Shown here piece after piece: positions 28,293-36,158 of a DNA stretch of 64,000 nt. Where the stretch lies: NCBI GenBank assembly GCA_034428935.1, contig DAOUHB010000076.1, forward strand, positions 14,933 through 78,932, in the 5' to 3' direction. Source of the stretch: JAAYZQ01 sp034428935. GTDB taxonomy: Bacteria; Chloroflexota; Anaerolineae; JAAYZQ01. The notes under the pieces are model-generated. The model was not told the origin of the DNA, did not search any database, and saw only the letters and a program-made list of their open reading frames with translations. Each line of letters begins with the position of its first letter. Within the stretch, counting starts at the first letter, position 1. Made by a program: the position numbers and the translations under genes.

Positions 28293-28667
28293 GTGGAGGA
28301 AAATCTCGGCAAGGTTTCAATCGCGCCCAACGTCCTGGTGACCATCGTCCAGAAGACGGCGGGGGCGATGCCGGGCGTGGATCGTCTCAGCGACAACGTC
28401 CCTGGGGTCAAGCGCTTCCTCGGCCTGGAGACGGCGGCCCGCGGCGTGCAGGTGGGCGTAGTGGAGAGCAATGTTAGCGTCGACGTGTACCTGGTTGCCC
28501 GGCGAGGCATCGACCTTTTGCAGATGGGGCGCCAACTGCAGTCCGAGATCACGCGCGCCATCGAGGATATCGTGGGGATGAGCGTGCGAGAGGTGAACGT
28601 CCACATCGAGGATGTGGCGACCGAATTGGCGGGAAATGTCGTCGAGAAGAAAGAAAGGGCTAGATGA
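28293..28667 (+). CDS. Asp23/Gls24 family envelope protein (paralogue 2)
   Basis: A 124-residue Asp23-type protein: GKVSIAPNVLVTIVQKTAGAMPGVDRL, then VGVVESNVSVDVYLVARRGIDLLQMG, then MSVREVNVHIEDV. GTG start at 28293 after GGGAGGAGTC. Its end overlaps the nusB start by four bases (ATGA). Position directly before nusB is typical in Firmicutes and Chloroflexota. Confidence 0.87.
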   Translation: MEENLGKVSIAPNVLVTIVQKTAGAMPGVDRLSDNVPGVKRFLGLETAARGVQVGVVESNVSVDVYLVARRGIDLLQMGRQLQSEITRAIEDIVGMSVREVNVHIEDVATELAGNVVEKKERAR

Positions 28668-29083
28668 AGATTCGCCATCGCGCCCGCGTTCTGGCGCTGC
28701 AGGCGCTGTTCGAAATCGACTGCGCAGGGCATCACCCAACCCTCGTGCTGGAGAGGCGGCTGGAGGAGAATCCGCTGCCTGATCCCGGCGAGGGCTTTGC
28801 CCGCGAGCTGGTCCAGGGCGTCGAAGCCTATCGCGAGGAGCTGGACAGGCTGATCCGCCAGTACGCTCCCGAGTGGCCGGTGGACCAAATCGCCATCGTG
28901 GACCGGAATATCCTGCGCATCGCCATGTACGAGATCCTGTTCTGTGACGACACCCCCACAAAGGTGGCCATCAACGAGGCAGTGGAGCTGGCAAAAGAGT
29001 TTGGTAGTGACAGTTCAGGGCGGTTTGTGAACGGTGTGTTAGGCTCATTGGTAGCCAAAGAAGGCATTGCTGGTAGACAATGA
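28664..29083 (+). CDS. nusB: Transcription antitermination protein NusB
   Basis: A 139-residue all-helical NusB: RHRARVLALQALFEID at the N terminus, then VDQIAIVDRNILRIAMYEILF, TKVAINEAVELAKEFGSDSSGRFVNGVLG. It binds boxA RNA with S10 in rRNA antitermination. The start overlaps the Asp23 gene by 4 bases, and its stop overlaps the tatB start by 4 bases. Confidence 0.95.
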   Translation: MKIRHRARVLALQALFEIDCAGHHPTLVLERRLEENPLPDPGEGFARELVQGVEAYREELDRLIRQYAPEWPVDQIAIVDRNILRIAMYEILFCDDTPTKVAINEAVELAKEFGSDSSGRFVNGVLGSLVAKEGIAGRQ

Positions 29084-29703
29084 ACATTTTTAGCAATATT
29101 GGCATTACAGAGTTGATTGTTATTCTCCTGCTGGCGCTCCTGGTCGTAGGGCCCGAGCGCCTGCCGGAGATGGGGCGAAAGCTGGCCAAGACGCTGCGCG
29201 ACGTCAGGCAAATGTACGAAAACCTGACCAAGGACCTGGGACCGGAGCTCATGTCGCTGCAGCAGACCACGCGCGAGCTGCGCGAATCGGTCGAGTCGGT
29301 ACGAACCATTCCCAAGGACATGGTCGATTCGGTGGTAAAGGCGGCCGACCTGGACGACACGGTCAGCGATCTGAAGAGCCTCACGGATGATCTGGATCAG
29401 ATGGGCAAGAGCCTAACCCAGGCCAAGAAGGTGATCCAGAATCCGATGCAGGCCGCGGTGAAAGAGGCGCGCGAGGTCATGACGCCGCCCAAGGCAGAGC
29501 CGGCAGAGCCGTCCGATGGGAAAAAGGCGGAAACCGCAAGCGCCGAGACCATCGCGAGCGCCGACAGCGTCGAGGACGTCAAGAACGCGGAGAGCGCCGA
29601 GAGCGTCGAGAGCGTCGAGGGCGCAGAGGTGGTGGAAAGTGCCGAGAGCGCCGAGATCGTCGAGATCGTCGAGAGCGACGTAGGGGAGAGAACCGATGAC
29701 TAG
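29080..29703 (+). CDS. tatB: Sec-independent translocase subunit TatB/TatA-like
   Basis: A 207-residue protein with a single N-terminal transmembrane helix (IGITELIVILLLALLVVGPERLPEMGRKLAKTLRDV), the GPxRLP hinge and an amphipathic helix characteristic of TatA/B. The length and the long charged region favour TatB. The C-terminal 40-50 residues are an acidic Glu/Ser/Val repeat (ESAESVESVEGAEVVESAES), longer than usual. It overlaps nusB by 4 bases and tatC by 8, forming a Tat operon for export of folded, cofactor-bearing proteins. Confidence 0.92.
   Translation: MNIFSNIGITELIVILLLALLVVGPERLPEMGRKLAKTLRDVRQMYENLTKDLGPELMSLQQTTRELRESVESVRTIPKDMVDSVVKAADLDDTVSDLKSLTDDLDQMGKSLTQAKKVIQNPMQAAVKEAREVMTPPKAEPAEPSDGKKAETASAETIASADSVEDVKNAESAESVESVEGAEVVESAESAEIVEIVESDVGERTDD
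29573..29690 (+). repeat. Direct short repeats encoding the acidic TatB tail
   Basis: GAGAGCGCCGAGAGCGTCGAG-like units repeat imperfectly and encode Glu-Ser-Ala/Val-Glu. A likely slippage-prone tract; edges are approximate. Confidence 0.65.
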
Positions 29704-30430
29704 TGCCGAGGTGAGCCCGCCAACCGCACCCGAGGGCGAAGCGGCCGTCATGCCCCTGCTGGAGCACCTGAAAGAACTGCGCAACCGGCTCTTCAGGGCA
29801 TCCATCGCACTCATGATCACGACGGCCATCAGCTTCTTTTTCACCCGCGAGGTGCTGCTCTTTCTCATCGCGCCCATGGGCGACTCGCTGCCCCAGGCCC
29901 TGAAACCCACCGAGTCGCTGGGCAACTATATGAAGGTGGCCCTGCTGTGCGGCGTCATCCTGGCCATGCCGTTTATCGTTTACCAGGTAGGCCGATTCAT
30001 CGCGCCTGGCCTGACCAAACACGAGCGGCGCTACCTGTTCGTGCTTGTGCCCGGGGCAACCCTGTGTTTTGTGACCGGCGTGGCCTTTGCGTACTATATC
30101 ATGCTGCCGGCGGCCATTCCCTTTCTCCAGGGTTTCATGTCCGACATTATCGAACAGAACTGGGCCATCGGCGAGTACATGTCTTTCGTGACGTCGCTGC
30201 TCTTCTGGATCGGCCTGTCTTTCGAGTTGCCGTTGTTTGTCTACTTTCTGGCCAAGATGGGCATCCTGGATGCCCAGACGCTGACCAAGAACTTCAAGTA
30301 TGCGATCATTGTCATCGCCATCATGGCAGCGGTCATTACACCCACGGTGGATCCGCTTAACATGGCCCTGGTCATGGGACCGCTGATCGTCCTGTACGCC
30401 ATCGGGATCCTGCTGGCCAAGCTCGCTTGA
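29696..30430 (+). CDS. tatC: Sec-independent translocase subunit TatC
   Basis: A 244-residue protein with six predicted transmembrane helices. TatC landmarks are the N-terminal PLLEHLKELRNRLFRA, PFIVYQVGRFIAPGLTKHERR and FWIGLSFELPLFVYFLAKMGILD. It forms the twin-arginine signal receptor with TatB. A strong GC hairpin follows directly after the stop. Confidence 0.96.
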   Translation: MTSAEVSPPTAPEGEAAVMPLLEHLKELRNRLFRASIALMITTAISFFFTREVLLFLIAPMGDSLPQALKPTESLGNYMKVALLCGVILAMPFIVYQVGRFIAPGLTKHERRYLFVLVPGATLCFVTGVAFAYYIMLPAAIPFLQGFMSDIIEQNWAIGEYMSFVTSLLFWIGLSFELPLFVYFLAKMGILDAQTLTKNFKYAIIVIAIMAAVITPTVDPLNMALVMGPLIVLYAIGILLAKLA

Positions 30431-30433
30431 TCC

Positions 30434-30462
30434 GGGTGGCCGGCTGACGTTGCCGGCCACCC
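30434..30462 (+). terminator. Stem-loop after tatC
   Basis: GGGTGGCCGGC (30434-30444) and GCCGGCCACCC (30452-30462) form a perfect 11-bp stem with a 7-base loop, 4 bases after the tatC stop. No U-run follows, so termination may be partial. Confidence 0.6.
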
Positions 30463-30544
30463 GCCACTCAAAAGAGGGCGTCTCACCCCGATACGCCCGA
30501 ATTATACAACCGAAAACCAATATCATGACAAGGAGGGCGTCAGC

Positions 30545-31864
30545 ATGTCAGGCATCCGTGTATTGATCATGGGCGCGGCGGGGCGCGATTTCCACAATTT
30601 CAACACGTTCTTTCGTGGCAGGGATGATTATAGGGTGATGGCCTTTACCGCCACCCAGATCCCCAACATCGAAGGAAGGGTGTATCCTCCCGAGCTTGCC
30701 GGGCCGCTCTACCCGGAAGGCATCCCCATCTATCCCGAGGCGGAGCTGCTCGACCTCATTGCCAGGCTTCGGATCGACCAGGTGGTCTTTGCCTACTCGG
30801 ACGTATCCCACGAGTACGTGATGCACAAGGCCTCCATGGTGCTGGCGGCCGGTGCCGATTTCCGGCTGATGGGCTCGGGGAAGACGATGCTCGAGAGCAC
30901 CAAGCCGGTGGTGGCCGTCTGCGCCGTGCGCACGGGCGCGGGCAAGAGCCAGACGACTCGCCACGTGTGCGATTCGCTGCAGAAAATGGGGCACAAGGTC
31001 GTCGCCGTGCGTCACCCCATGCCCTATGGCGACCTCGTCTCGCAAAAAGTGCAGCGGTTCGCCACCTACGAAGACCTGGACCGGCATAACTGCACCATCG
31101 AAGAGCGGGAAGAGTACGAGCCTCACCTGGACCGGGGCGTGATCGTCTATGCGGGGGTGGACTACGAGGCCATCCTGCGTGAGGCGGAAAAAGAGGCCGA
31201 TGTGGTCGTCTGGGACGGTGGCAACAACGACCTGCCCTTCTACAAGCCCGACCTGCACATTGTCGTGGCCGATCCCCACCGGGCGGGCCACGAGCTGTCC
31301 TACTATCCCGGCGAGAGCAACGTGCGTATGGCCGACGTCGTGGTCATCAACAAGGTGGATACGGCCGACCTGGCCGACGTGGCCCTCGTGCGCGAAAACG
31401 TGCGCAAGGTGAATCCCGGGGCAACCATCGTCGAAGCGGCCTCACCCATCTTTCTCGACGATCCGGGCGCCATCCGCGGCAAGAAAGTCCTGGTCGTGGA
31501 GGACGGCCCGACGCTGACCCACGGCGAGATGGCCTATGGCGCCGGTGTGGTGGCCGCCCGGCGCTTTGGCGCCAGCGAGATCATCGATCCGCGGCCGTAT
31601 GCCGTGGGCACCATCGCCGATACCTACAAGAAGTACCCGACCACCGGGGCCGTACTGCCCGCCATGGGCTACGGCGACCGGCAAATTCGGGATCTGGAAG
31701 AGACCATCAACTCCACTCCCTGCGACCTGGTCATCATCGGCACGCCCATCGACCTGCGCCGCCTGGTCAAGATCAAGTGCCTCGCCGAGCGGGTGCGCTA
31801 CGAGCTTCAGGTCATCGGCCAGCCCACCCTGGAAAAGATCCTGCAAGAGCGCCTGCCCAGGTAG
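30545..31864 (+). CDS. Cyclic 2,3-diphosphoglycerate synthetase-like P-loop protein
   Basis: A 439-residue protein of the family named for the cyclic 2,3-diphosphoglycerate synthetase of methanogens. An N-terminal Rossmann-like part (RVLIMGAAGRDFHNFNTFFR) precedes a P-loop (VCAVRTGAGKSQTTRHV, about 121-137), VVWDGGNNDLPFYKPDLHIVV and NKVD at a G4-like position. Bacterial members are usually annotated only as GTPases, so product formation (an osmolyte/thermoprotectant) is uncertain. The ATG at 30545 follows AAGGAGGGCGTC. It is a monocistronic unit closed by a strong terminator at 31886-31920. Confidence 0.85.
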   Translation: MSGIRVLIMGAAGRDFHNFNTFFRGRDDYRVMAFTATQIPNIEGRVYPPELAGPLYPEGIPIYPEAELLDLIARLRIDQVVFAYSDVSHEYVMHKASMVLAAGADFRLMGSGKTMLESTKPVVAVCAVRTGAGKSQTTRHVCDSLQKMGHKVVAVRHPMPYGDLVSQKVQRFATYEDLDRHNCTIEEREEYEPHLDRGVIVYAGVDYEAILREAEKEADVVVWDGGNNDLPFYKPDLHIVVADPHRAGHELSYYPGESNVRMADVVVINKVDTADLADVALVRENVRKVNPGATIVEAASPIFLDDPGAIRGKKVLVVEDGPTLTHGEMAYGAGVVAARRFGASEIIDPRPYAVGTIADTYKKYPTTGAVLPAMGYGDRQIRDLEETINSTPCDLVIIGTPIDLRRLVKIKCLAERVRYELQVIGQPTLEKILQERLPR

Positions 31865-31885
31865 GCCGGTCAAGAAGGCGGTTGG

Positions 31886-31920
31886 AACAGGCGGAACGCG
31901 ACGTTCCGCCTGTTTGTTGT
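31886..31920 (+). terminator. Rho-independent terminator after the cDPG synthetase-like gene
   Basis: AACAGGCGGAACG (31886-31898) pairs perfectly with CGTTCCGCCTGTT (31902-31914) over 13 bp, with a 3-base loop and a T-rich tail (TGTTGT). Confidence 0.87.
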
Positions 31921-31928
31921 GCGCCAGG

Positions 31929-31957
31929 TTTACAATTGTTGGCTTTTGGTGTAGAAT
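31929..31957 (+). promoter_or_regulatory. Promoter of the leader ORF-GNAT-arginase unit
   Basis: TTTACA (31929-31934), a 17-base spacer, TAGAAT (31952-31957), immediately after the upstream terminator. Confidence 0.6.
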
Positions 31958-32020
31958 GGGGTTCGCTGTGACGTGTTGTTCCTTGCCAGTGTCGCCTGGC
32001 CATGCACAAGGAGGCAATCT

Positions 32021-32185
32021 GTGTCGCGAAGAGTCGCGATCCTGGGCATAGGCTACACCATTTCTCGTCCCCTGATGCCCGAGGCCTCGCACTGGCCGCG
32101 ACGAGCCCTTAGCCGGACGCTCGAGCACCGTGGCCAGTCTGCCGCAAGGCACGCCTACGAGCACACGACACCCATACAGAGGTGA
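32021..32185 (+). CDS. Short ORF with a strong ribosome binding site (leader peptide or gene remnant)
   Basis: A 54-codon frame starts at GTG 32021, 6 bases after AAGGAGG (32008-32014), the best Shine-Dalgarno in this area, and ends with TGA at 32183-32185, inside the ribosome binding region of the following GNAT gene. It begins SRRVAILGIGYTISRPLMP, resembling the first residues of thiolase-like proteins, then loses any similarity; it is rich in Arg (9 of 54). It may be a leader peptide coupled to the next genes or the stub of a deleted gene. Function is unknown. Confidence 0.45.
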   Translation: MSRRVAILGIGYTISRPLMPEASHWPRRALSRTLEHRGQSAARHAYEHTTPIQR

Positions 32186-32193
32186 GATGCCAC

Positions 32194-32781
32194 ATGGAAA
32201 GTGAGAGGTCCCTGGAAGGTCTGCTCCAGGAGCTGAGCCCCGAGCAGCGCGAGCGGGTGCGGGGCTATGCCGAGTATCTGCTGGCCGGTCCGCCAGAGCG
32301 ATCCAAAGCCGGGACCGGCGACGGGCCCGGGCCGGAGGCCGAGGTAACCTTGCGCGAGATCACGTCCGAGACCGTGTACCAGATCTGCCGCCTGAGCGAC
32401 ACGCTCACCCCCCCAAAAAAGTTCATGGTGGCGCAGAACGCGGTCTCTATCGCCCAGGCCCATTTCGAACCCCACGCCTGGTTCCGGGCGGTCTATGCCG
32501 ACGAAACGCCCGTGGGGTTCATCATGCTGTACGACAGTCCCGAGGAGAAGGAGTACTTTCTCTGGCGCTTCATGATCGCCGAGCCGCACCACGGCAAGGG
32601 TTTTGGCCGGCGCGCCCTGGAGCTGTTGATCGACTATGTTCGGACCCGGCCGGACGCCACGGTGCTGGAGACGAGCTGCGGCCAGGGGGCCGGGAGCCCC
32701 GAGGGCTTTTACGAACGGCTGGGCTTTCGCCGCAACGGCAAGATCATCGACGACGAAGTGGTCATGGAGTTGGTGTTGTGA
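32194..32781 (+). CDS. GNAT family N-acetyltransferase
   Basis: A 195-residue acetyltransferase. Residues 1-30 are a small helical segment (LEGLLQELSPEQRERVRGYAEYLL) that precedes the GNAT fold: VTLREITSETVYQICRL, WFRAVYADETPVGFIMLYD and the acetyl-CoA motif A FMIAEPHHGKGFGRRALELL, then GFYERLGFRRNG. The last element resembles spermidine/polyamine-type acetyltransferases. The ATG at 32194 was chosen with GAGGTGAG upstream; a GTG at 32182 is possible. Its stop overlaps the arginase-family start (GTGA), so an amine or guanidino substrate is a reasonable guess. Confidence 0.85.
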   Translation: MESERSLEGLLQELSPEQRERVRGYAEYLLAGPPERSKAGTGDGPGPEAEVTLREITSETVYQICRLSDTLTPPKKFMVAQNAVSIAQAHFEPHAWFRAVYADETPVGFIMLYDSPEEKEYFLWRFMIAEPHHGKGFGRRALELLIDYVRTRPDATVLETSCGQGAGSPEGFYERLGFRRNGKIIDDEVVMELVL

Positions 32782-33650
32782 AGGAGAGGATGCCAGAGCC
32801 CTGGGAGCAGTTGCGGCCCGGCGATCTCGCCCTGTTGGGCCTGCCCTCCGACGAACACTCGTCCTTTCTCCGGGGCGCGGCTTTGGCCCCGCCGCGCATC
32901 CGGGAGGTCCTCTATTCAGGCGCCTCGAACCTGAGCGCCGAGAACGGCATCGACCTGGGCAGCGAGGCGCGCTTCCGCGACCTGGGCGACCTCGATTTTG
33001 AGGGCACCGACACCTTTCGGTCCATCGAGTCGGCGGTCGGGCAAGTCCTGGCCCGGGGCGCGTCCCTGCTCGCGCTGGGCGGCGACCACGCCCTCACCTA
33101 TCCCCTGGTCAAGGCCTTTGCCGCCGTCCACGGCCCCCTGGAGATCCTGCACCTCGACGCCCACCCCGACCTCTACGACGTGCTGGACGGCGACCGCTAT
33201 TCCCACGGCTGTCCCTTTGCGCGCATCATGGAAGCGGGGCTGGCCCGCCGGCTGGTACAGGTGGGCATCCGTGCCATGAACCCGCACCAGCGGGAGCAGG
33301 CCGCTCGCTTTGGAGTCGAGGTGCACGACATGCGCGGCTGGCGGCCCGACTTCCGGCCTGACCTCACGGGACCCATTTACCTCTCGGTGGACCTGGACGT
33401 GCTGGACCCTGCCTTTGTGCCCGGGGTATCGCATCACGAGCCGGGCGGGCTGTCCACCCGGGAGCTGCTGGGCCTCATCCATCGCCTGGAGGTGCCCATC
33501 CTGGGGGCCGACATCGTCGAGTTCAACCCGGCGCGCGATCCGGTGGGCGTCACGGCCGCGGCGGCCGCCAAGCTGTTGAAGGAGGTGGCGGCCTGCATGT
33601 TGGCGTGGAACGGGGAGGACCGCGGGGCGCCCGGCCCAGGGGTATCGTGA
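32778..33650 (+). CDS. Arginase/agmatinase family ureohydrolase
   Basis: A 290-residue Mn-dependent ureohydrolase. The metal-binding signatures are complete: GGDHALTYP (about 98-106), LDAHPDLYD (about 124-132) and SVDLDVLDPAFVPG (about 204-217), plus the ligand Glu in GADIVEFNP. The family hydrolyses arginine, agmatine, guanidinobutyrate or guanidine to urea and an amine; the sequence does not fix which. The coupled acetyltransferase upstream would fit acetylation of the amine product. GTG start at 32778 overlaps the GNAT stop by 4 bases. Confidence 0.9.
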   Translation: MKERMPEPWEQLRPGDLALLGLPSDEHSSFLRGAALAPPRIREVLYSGASNLSAENGIDLGSEARFRDLGDLDFEGTDTFRSIESAVGQVLARGASLLALGGDHALTYPLVKAFAAVHGPLEILHLDAHPDLYDVLDGDRYSHGCPFARIMEAGLARRLVQVGIRAMNPHQREQAARFGVEVHDMRGWRPDFRPDLTGPIYLSVDLDVLDPAFVPGVSHHEPGGLSTRELLGLIHRLEVPILGADIVEFNPARDPVGVTAAAAAKLLKEVAACMLAWNGEDRGAPGPGVS

Positions 33651-33700
33651 GCGCCGGCGGACGCATGGAGAAATCATCCCGAGGAAAGGGTCAAGAGCCT

Positions 33701-34288
33701 ATGGCAAGCCTGGAAGATATCGTGGAGCAACTGGAGACGCTATCGGCCGAGAACCTGGCCGAACTGGAGCGGTTCATCCAATACCTGGCCTGGAAACAGC
33801 GAGCGGCGGTCGAGGCGCCGGCCGGCCGCCGCTGGACCTTTGACTTTGTGGAGCATTTTCGGCGCGCCATCGTCTCTGCCGACCAGGACCCTGCCGGCAT
33901 GGAGGTCCAGGTCGGCGAGGCGACCAGCGACGGGGACCAGCGCATGGCCCTCTGGCAGCACCCGCCCGTCCGCGGCTCGTCGCACGTGGAGTACCAGGTG
34001 CCCGTGCCCGCCAACGTGCGAAACCTGAGGCTGTGCTTTGCCACCGGCCTGCGCGACGGGTCGCACCTGGCCGAGGGCAACGTCGTCGCCTTTCGCGTTT
34101 TCTGCAACGAGTGGCGGATATGGAGCGACACCCAACACGCGGTCAAGTGGCGCGAGCACGAGCTGCCCATGCCCAATGTGCCCGGCGACGTGGTGCGCAT
34201 CCAGTTTGTGACCGACGGGTTGGGCAATCATCGCTGGGCGTGGGCAGCCTGGGCCGAGCCAAAGCTGGTGGGCGAGATCGAGGGTTAG
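33701..34288 (+). CDS. Hypothetical protein with a helical head and beta-rich C-terminal domain
   Basis: A 195-residue protein I do not recognise. Residues 1-32 form a helical head (LEDIVEQLETLSAENLAELERFIQYLAWKQ) like those at the start of the GNAT protein and of the small ORF at 43927-44112. Residues 50-195 are beta-rich, with many Trp and polar residues (LWQHPPVRGSSHVEYQVPVP, LRLCFATGLRDGSH, NEWRIWSD, WAWAAWAEPKLVGEI), suggesting a jelly-roll, carbohydrate-binding-like fold. There is no signal peptide. The ATG at 33701 is preferred; 33665 and GTG 33647 are upstream alternatives. Confidence 0.7.
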   Translation: MASLEDIVEQLETLSAENLAELERFIQYLAWKQRAAVEAPAGRRWTFDFVEHFRRAIVSADQDPAGMEVQVGEATSDGDQRMALWQHPPVRGSSHVEYQVPVPANVRNLRLCFATGLRDGSHLAEGNVVAFRVFCNEWRIWSDTQHAVKWREHELPMPNVPGDVVRIQFVTDGLGNHRWAWAAWAEPKLVGEIEG

Positions 34289-34311
34289 GCGCGGCAAGCC
34301 ATTTGATTCAG

Positions 34312-34336
34312 GCGGCGGCCAACGACCGGCCGCCGC
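34312..34336 (+). terminator. Stem-loop between the unknown gene and acyl-CoA dehydrogenase 2
   Basis: GCGGCGGCC (34312-34320) and GGCCGCCGC (34328-34336) form a perfect 9-bp stem with a 7-base loop in a 77-base gap; no clear T-tract. Confidence 0.5.
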
Positions 34337-34365
34337 GGCATTGAACCAGGAGGAGGCATCTGGCC

Positions 34366-35502
34366 ATGGACTTTCAGCTTACAGACGAACAGCGCATGGT
34401 ACGGGATATGGTGCGCGACCTCGCGACGAAAGAGATCGCGCCCCGGGCCGCCGAGGTGGACAAGACGGAAGAGTTTCCCGCCGACAACATTCGAAAGATG
34501 GGCGAGCTGGGCCTGCTGGGCCTGCCCTACCCGGAGGAGTACGGGGGCGGAGGTGGCGACTATCTCAGCTATGCCATCGCCGTCGAAGAGATTGCCCGCG
34601 CCTGCGGCTCCACAGCCCTCATCTATGCGGCCCACGTTTCCCTCGGCTGCGGACCCATCTACAGCTTTGGCACGGAGGAGCAGAAGCAGAAATGGCTGCC
34701 CCGCCTGTGCAGCGGCCAGGGACTGGGGGCATTTGGCCTGACCGAGCCGGAGGCGGGCTCCGACGCCGGCGCGACGCGGACCGTTGCGGTGCGCGACGGA
34801 GACTGCTATGTGCTGAACGGCAGCAAGATGTGGATCACGTCCGGCGCCATCGCCGACGTCGTGACCTGCACGGCCAAGACCGACCCATCGGCCGGGACGC
34901 GCGGCATCTCTTGCTTTCTCGTGGAGCAGGGAATGCCTGGCTTTATTCCCGGCAAGAACGAGCCCAAGATGGGCCTCAAGGGCTCGGTGACTTCGGCCCT
35001 GTCGCTGGAGAATTGCCGGGTGCCGGCCGAGAACCTGCTGGGCAAGGAGGGGGATGGCTTTCGGCAGATGCTCATCACCCTGGACGCGGGTCGCATCAGT
35101 ATTGGCGCCATGGCCCTGGGCCTGGCGCAGGCCGCGCTGGACGAGGCCATTCGCTACTCCAAGGAGCGGGTGCAGTTTGGGCAGCCTATTAGCAAATTCC
35201 AGGCCATCCAGTGGATGATTGCCGACATGGCGACCGAGATCGAGGCCGCGCGGTTGATGATCTACCGCGCCGCGGCACTGAAAGATGCGGGCCGGCGCTT
35301 TACCAGGGAAGCAGCCATGGCCAAGCTCTATGCTTCGGAAGTGGCCGAGCGGGCAGGCTTCAAGGCCATCCAGATTCATGGCGGCTACGGGTACAGCCGT
35401 GAGTACCCCGTGGAACGCATCTACCGCGATCAGCGCCTGTGTACCATCGGCGAGGGCACAAGCGAAATTCAGCGGCTGGTCATCGCCCGGGAAGTGCTAT
35501 AG
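34366..35502 (+). CDS. Acyl-CoA dehydrogenase (copy 2)
   Basis: A 378-residue FAD acyl-CoA dehydrogenase: FGLTEPEAGSDAGATRTVA, WITSGAIADVVTCTAKTD, IQIHGGYGYSREYPVERIYRDQR and the catalytic-Glu segment CTIGEGTSEIQRLVIAREVL. It is of normal length and starts after AGGAGG with ATG 34366. It looks closer to short-chain or butyryl-CoA type enzymes than copy 1. No etfAB is in the window, so the electron acceptor genes lie elsewhere. Confidence 0.94.
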   Translation: MDFQLTDEQRMVRDMVRDLATKEIAPRAAEVDKTEEFPADNIRKMGELGLLGLPYPEEYGGGGGDYLSYAIAVEEIARACGSTALIYAAHVSLGCGPIYSFGTEEQKQKWLPRLCSGQGLGAFGLTEPEAGSDAGATRTVAVRDGDCYVLNGSKMWITSGAIADVVTCTAKTDPSAGTRGISCFLVEQGMPGFIPGKNEPKMGLKGSVTSALSLENCRVPAENLLGKEGDGFRQMLITLDAGRISIGAMALGLAQAALDEAIRYSKERVQFGQPISKFQAIQWMIADMATEIEAARLMIYRAAALKDAGRRFTREAAMAKLYASEVAERAGFKAIQIHGGYGYSREYPVERIYRDQRLCTIGEGTSEIQRLVIAREVL

Positions 35503-35602
35503 GTCCTGAACGGAGGGACGCCGGCTCTGAGCGAATGCGTTCCTGGCCTGCGTCCCAGTTTACAATCGGTCCCGTGGTAGTGAGGCCGGGGAGGTCAAGT
35601 TC

Positions 35603-36133
35603 GTGGTAGAATTGCATCCATTGGTCGATCTGGCGCGCAGGAGTATCCAGGCCTACGTGCGCGAAGGCAAGCGAATCCCTGTGCCGGCCGAGCTGCTGCC
35701 CGAGATGCAGCGGGAAGCCGGGGCCTTTGTCAGCATCCATCGATACGGCCAATTGCGAGGCTGCATCGGCACCATACAGCCCACGTGCAGCACGGTGGCC
35801 GAGGAGGTGATCGAGAACGCCATCGCGGCCGCCACCTGCGATCCCCGTTTCTCGCCCATCACCGCCGGCGAGCTGGTCGACCTGGAGATCAAGGTAGACG
35901 TTCTGGACAAGCCCGAGCCGGTTCAGACCCTGGCGGAGCTGGACCCCAGGCGCTACGGCCTGATCGTGCAGTCCAAAAAGGAGCCGTGGAAGCGCGGCCT
36001 GCTATTGCCCGACCTGGAAGGCATAGACACCGTGGAGAAACAGGTCTACTGGACGCGCTGCCACAAGGCCGGCATCAACGATCCCGACGAGCCGGTGGAG
36101 ATGTTCCGTTTCGAGGTGCATCGCTACAAGTAA
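35603..36133 (+). CDS. AMMECR1 domain protein (AmmeMemoRadiSam protein A)
   Basis: A 176-residue AMMECR1-fold protein with the invariant LRGCIGTIQP (about 50-59), FSPITAGELVDLEIKVDVL, and RYGLIVQSKKEPWKRGLLLPDLEG with the C-terminal KAGI segment. In many anaerobes it is clustered with a MEMO1-like dioxygenase and a radical SAM enzyme; neither is adjacent here. The activity is unknown. GTG start at 35603 follows GGGGAGG. A TACAAT box at 35561-35566 may be a -10 but no good -35 is seen. Confidence 0.9.
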   Translation: MVELHPLVDLARRSIQAYVREGKRIPVPAELLPEMQREAGAFVSIHRYGQLRGCIGTIQPTCSTVAEEVIENAIAAATCDPRFSPITAGELVDLEIKVDVLDKPEPVQTLAELDPRRYGLIVQSKKEPWKRGLLLPDLEGIDTVEKQVYWTRCHKAGINDPDEPVEMFRFEVHRYK

Positions 36134-36139
36134 CGAGCC

Positions 36140-36158
36140 GCCCCGGCCTCACCGGGGC
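36140..36158. terminator. Stem-loop between convergent AMMECR1 and amylase genes
   Basis: GCCCCGG (36140-36146) and CCGGGGC (36152-36158), a 7-bp stem with a 5-base loop, located between the two 3' ends and overlapping the amylase stop. It could serve both directions. Confidence 0.5.

Noticed and set aside
35538..35566. A promoter before the AMMECR1 gene
   Set aside because: TACAAT is present but no acceptable -35 lies at 16-18 bases, so it is not listed as a feature.
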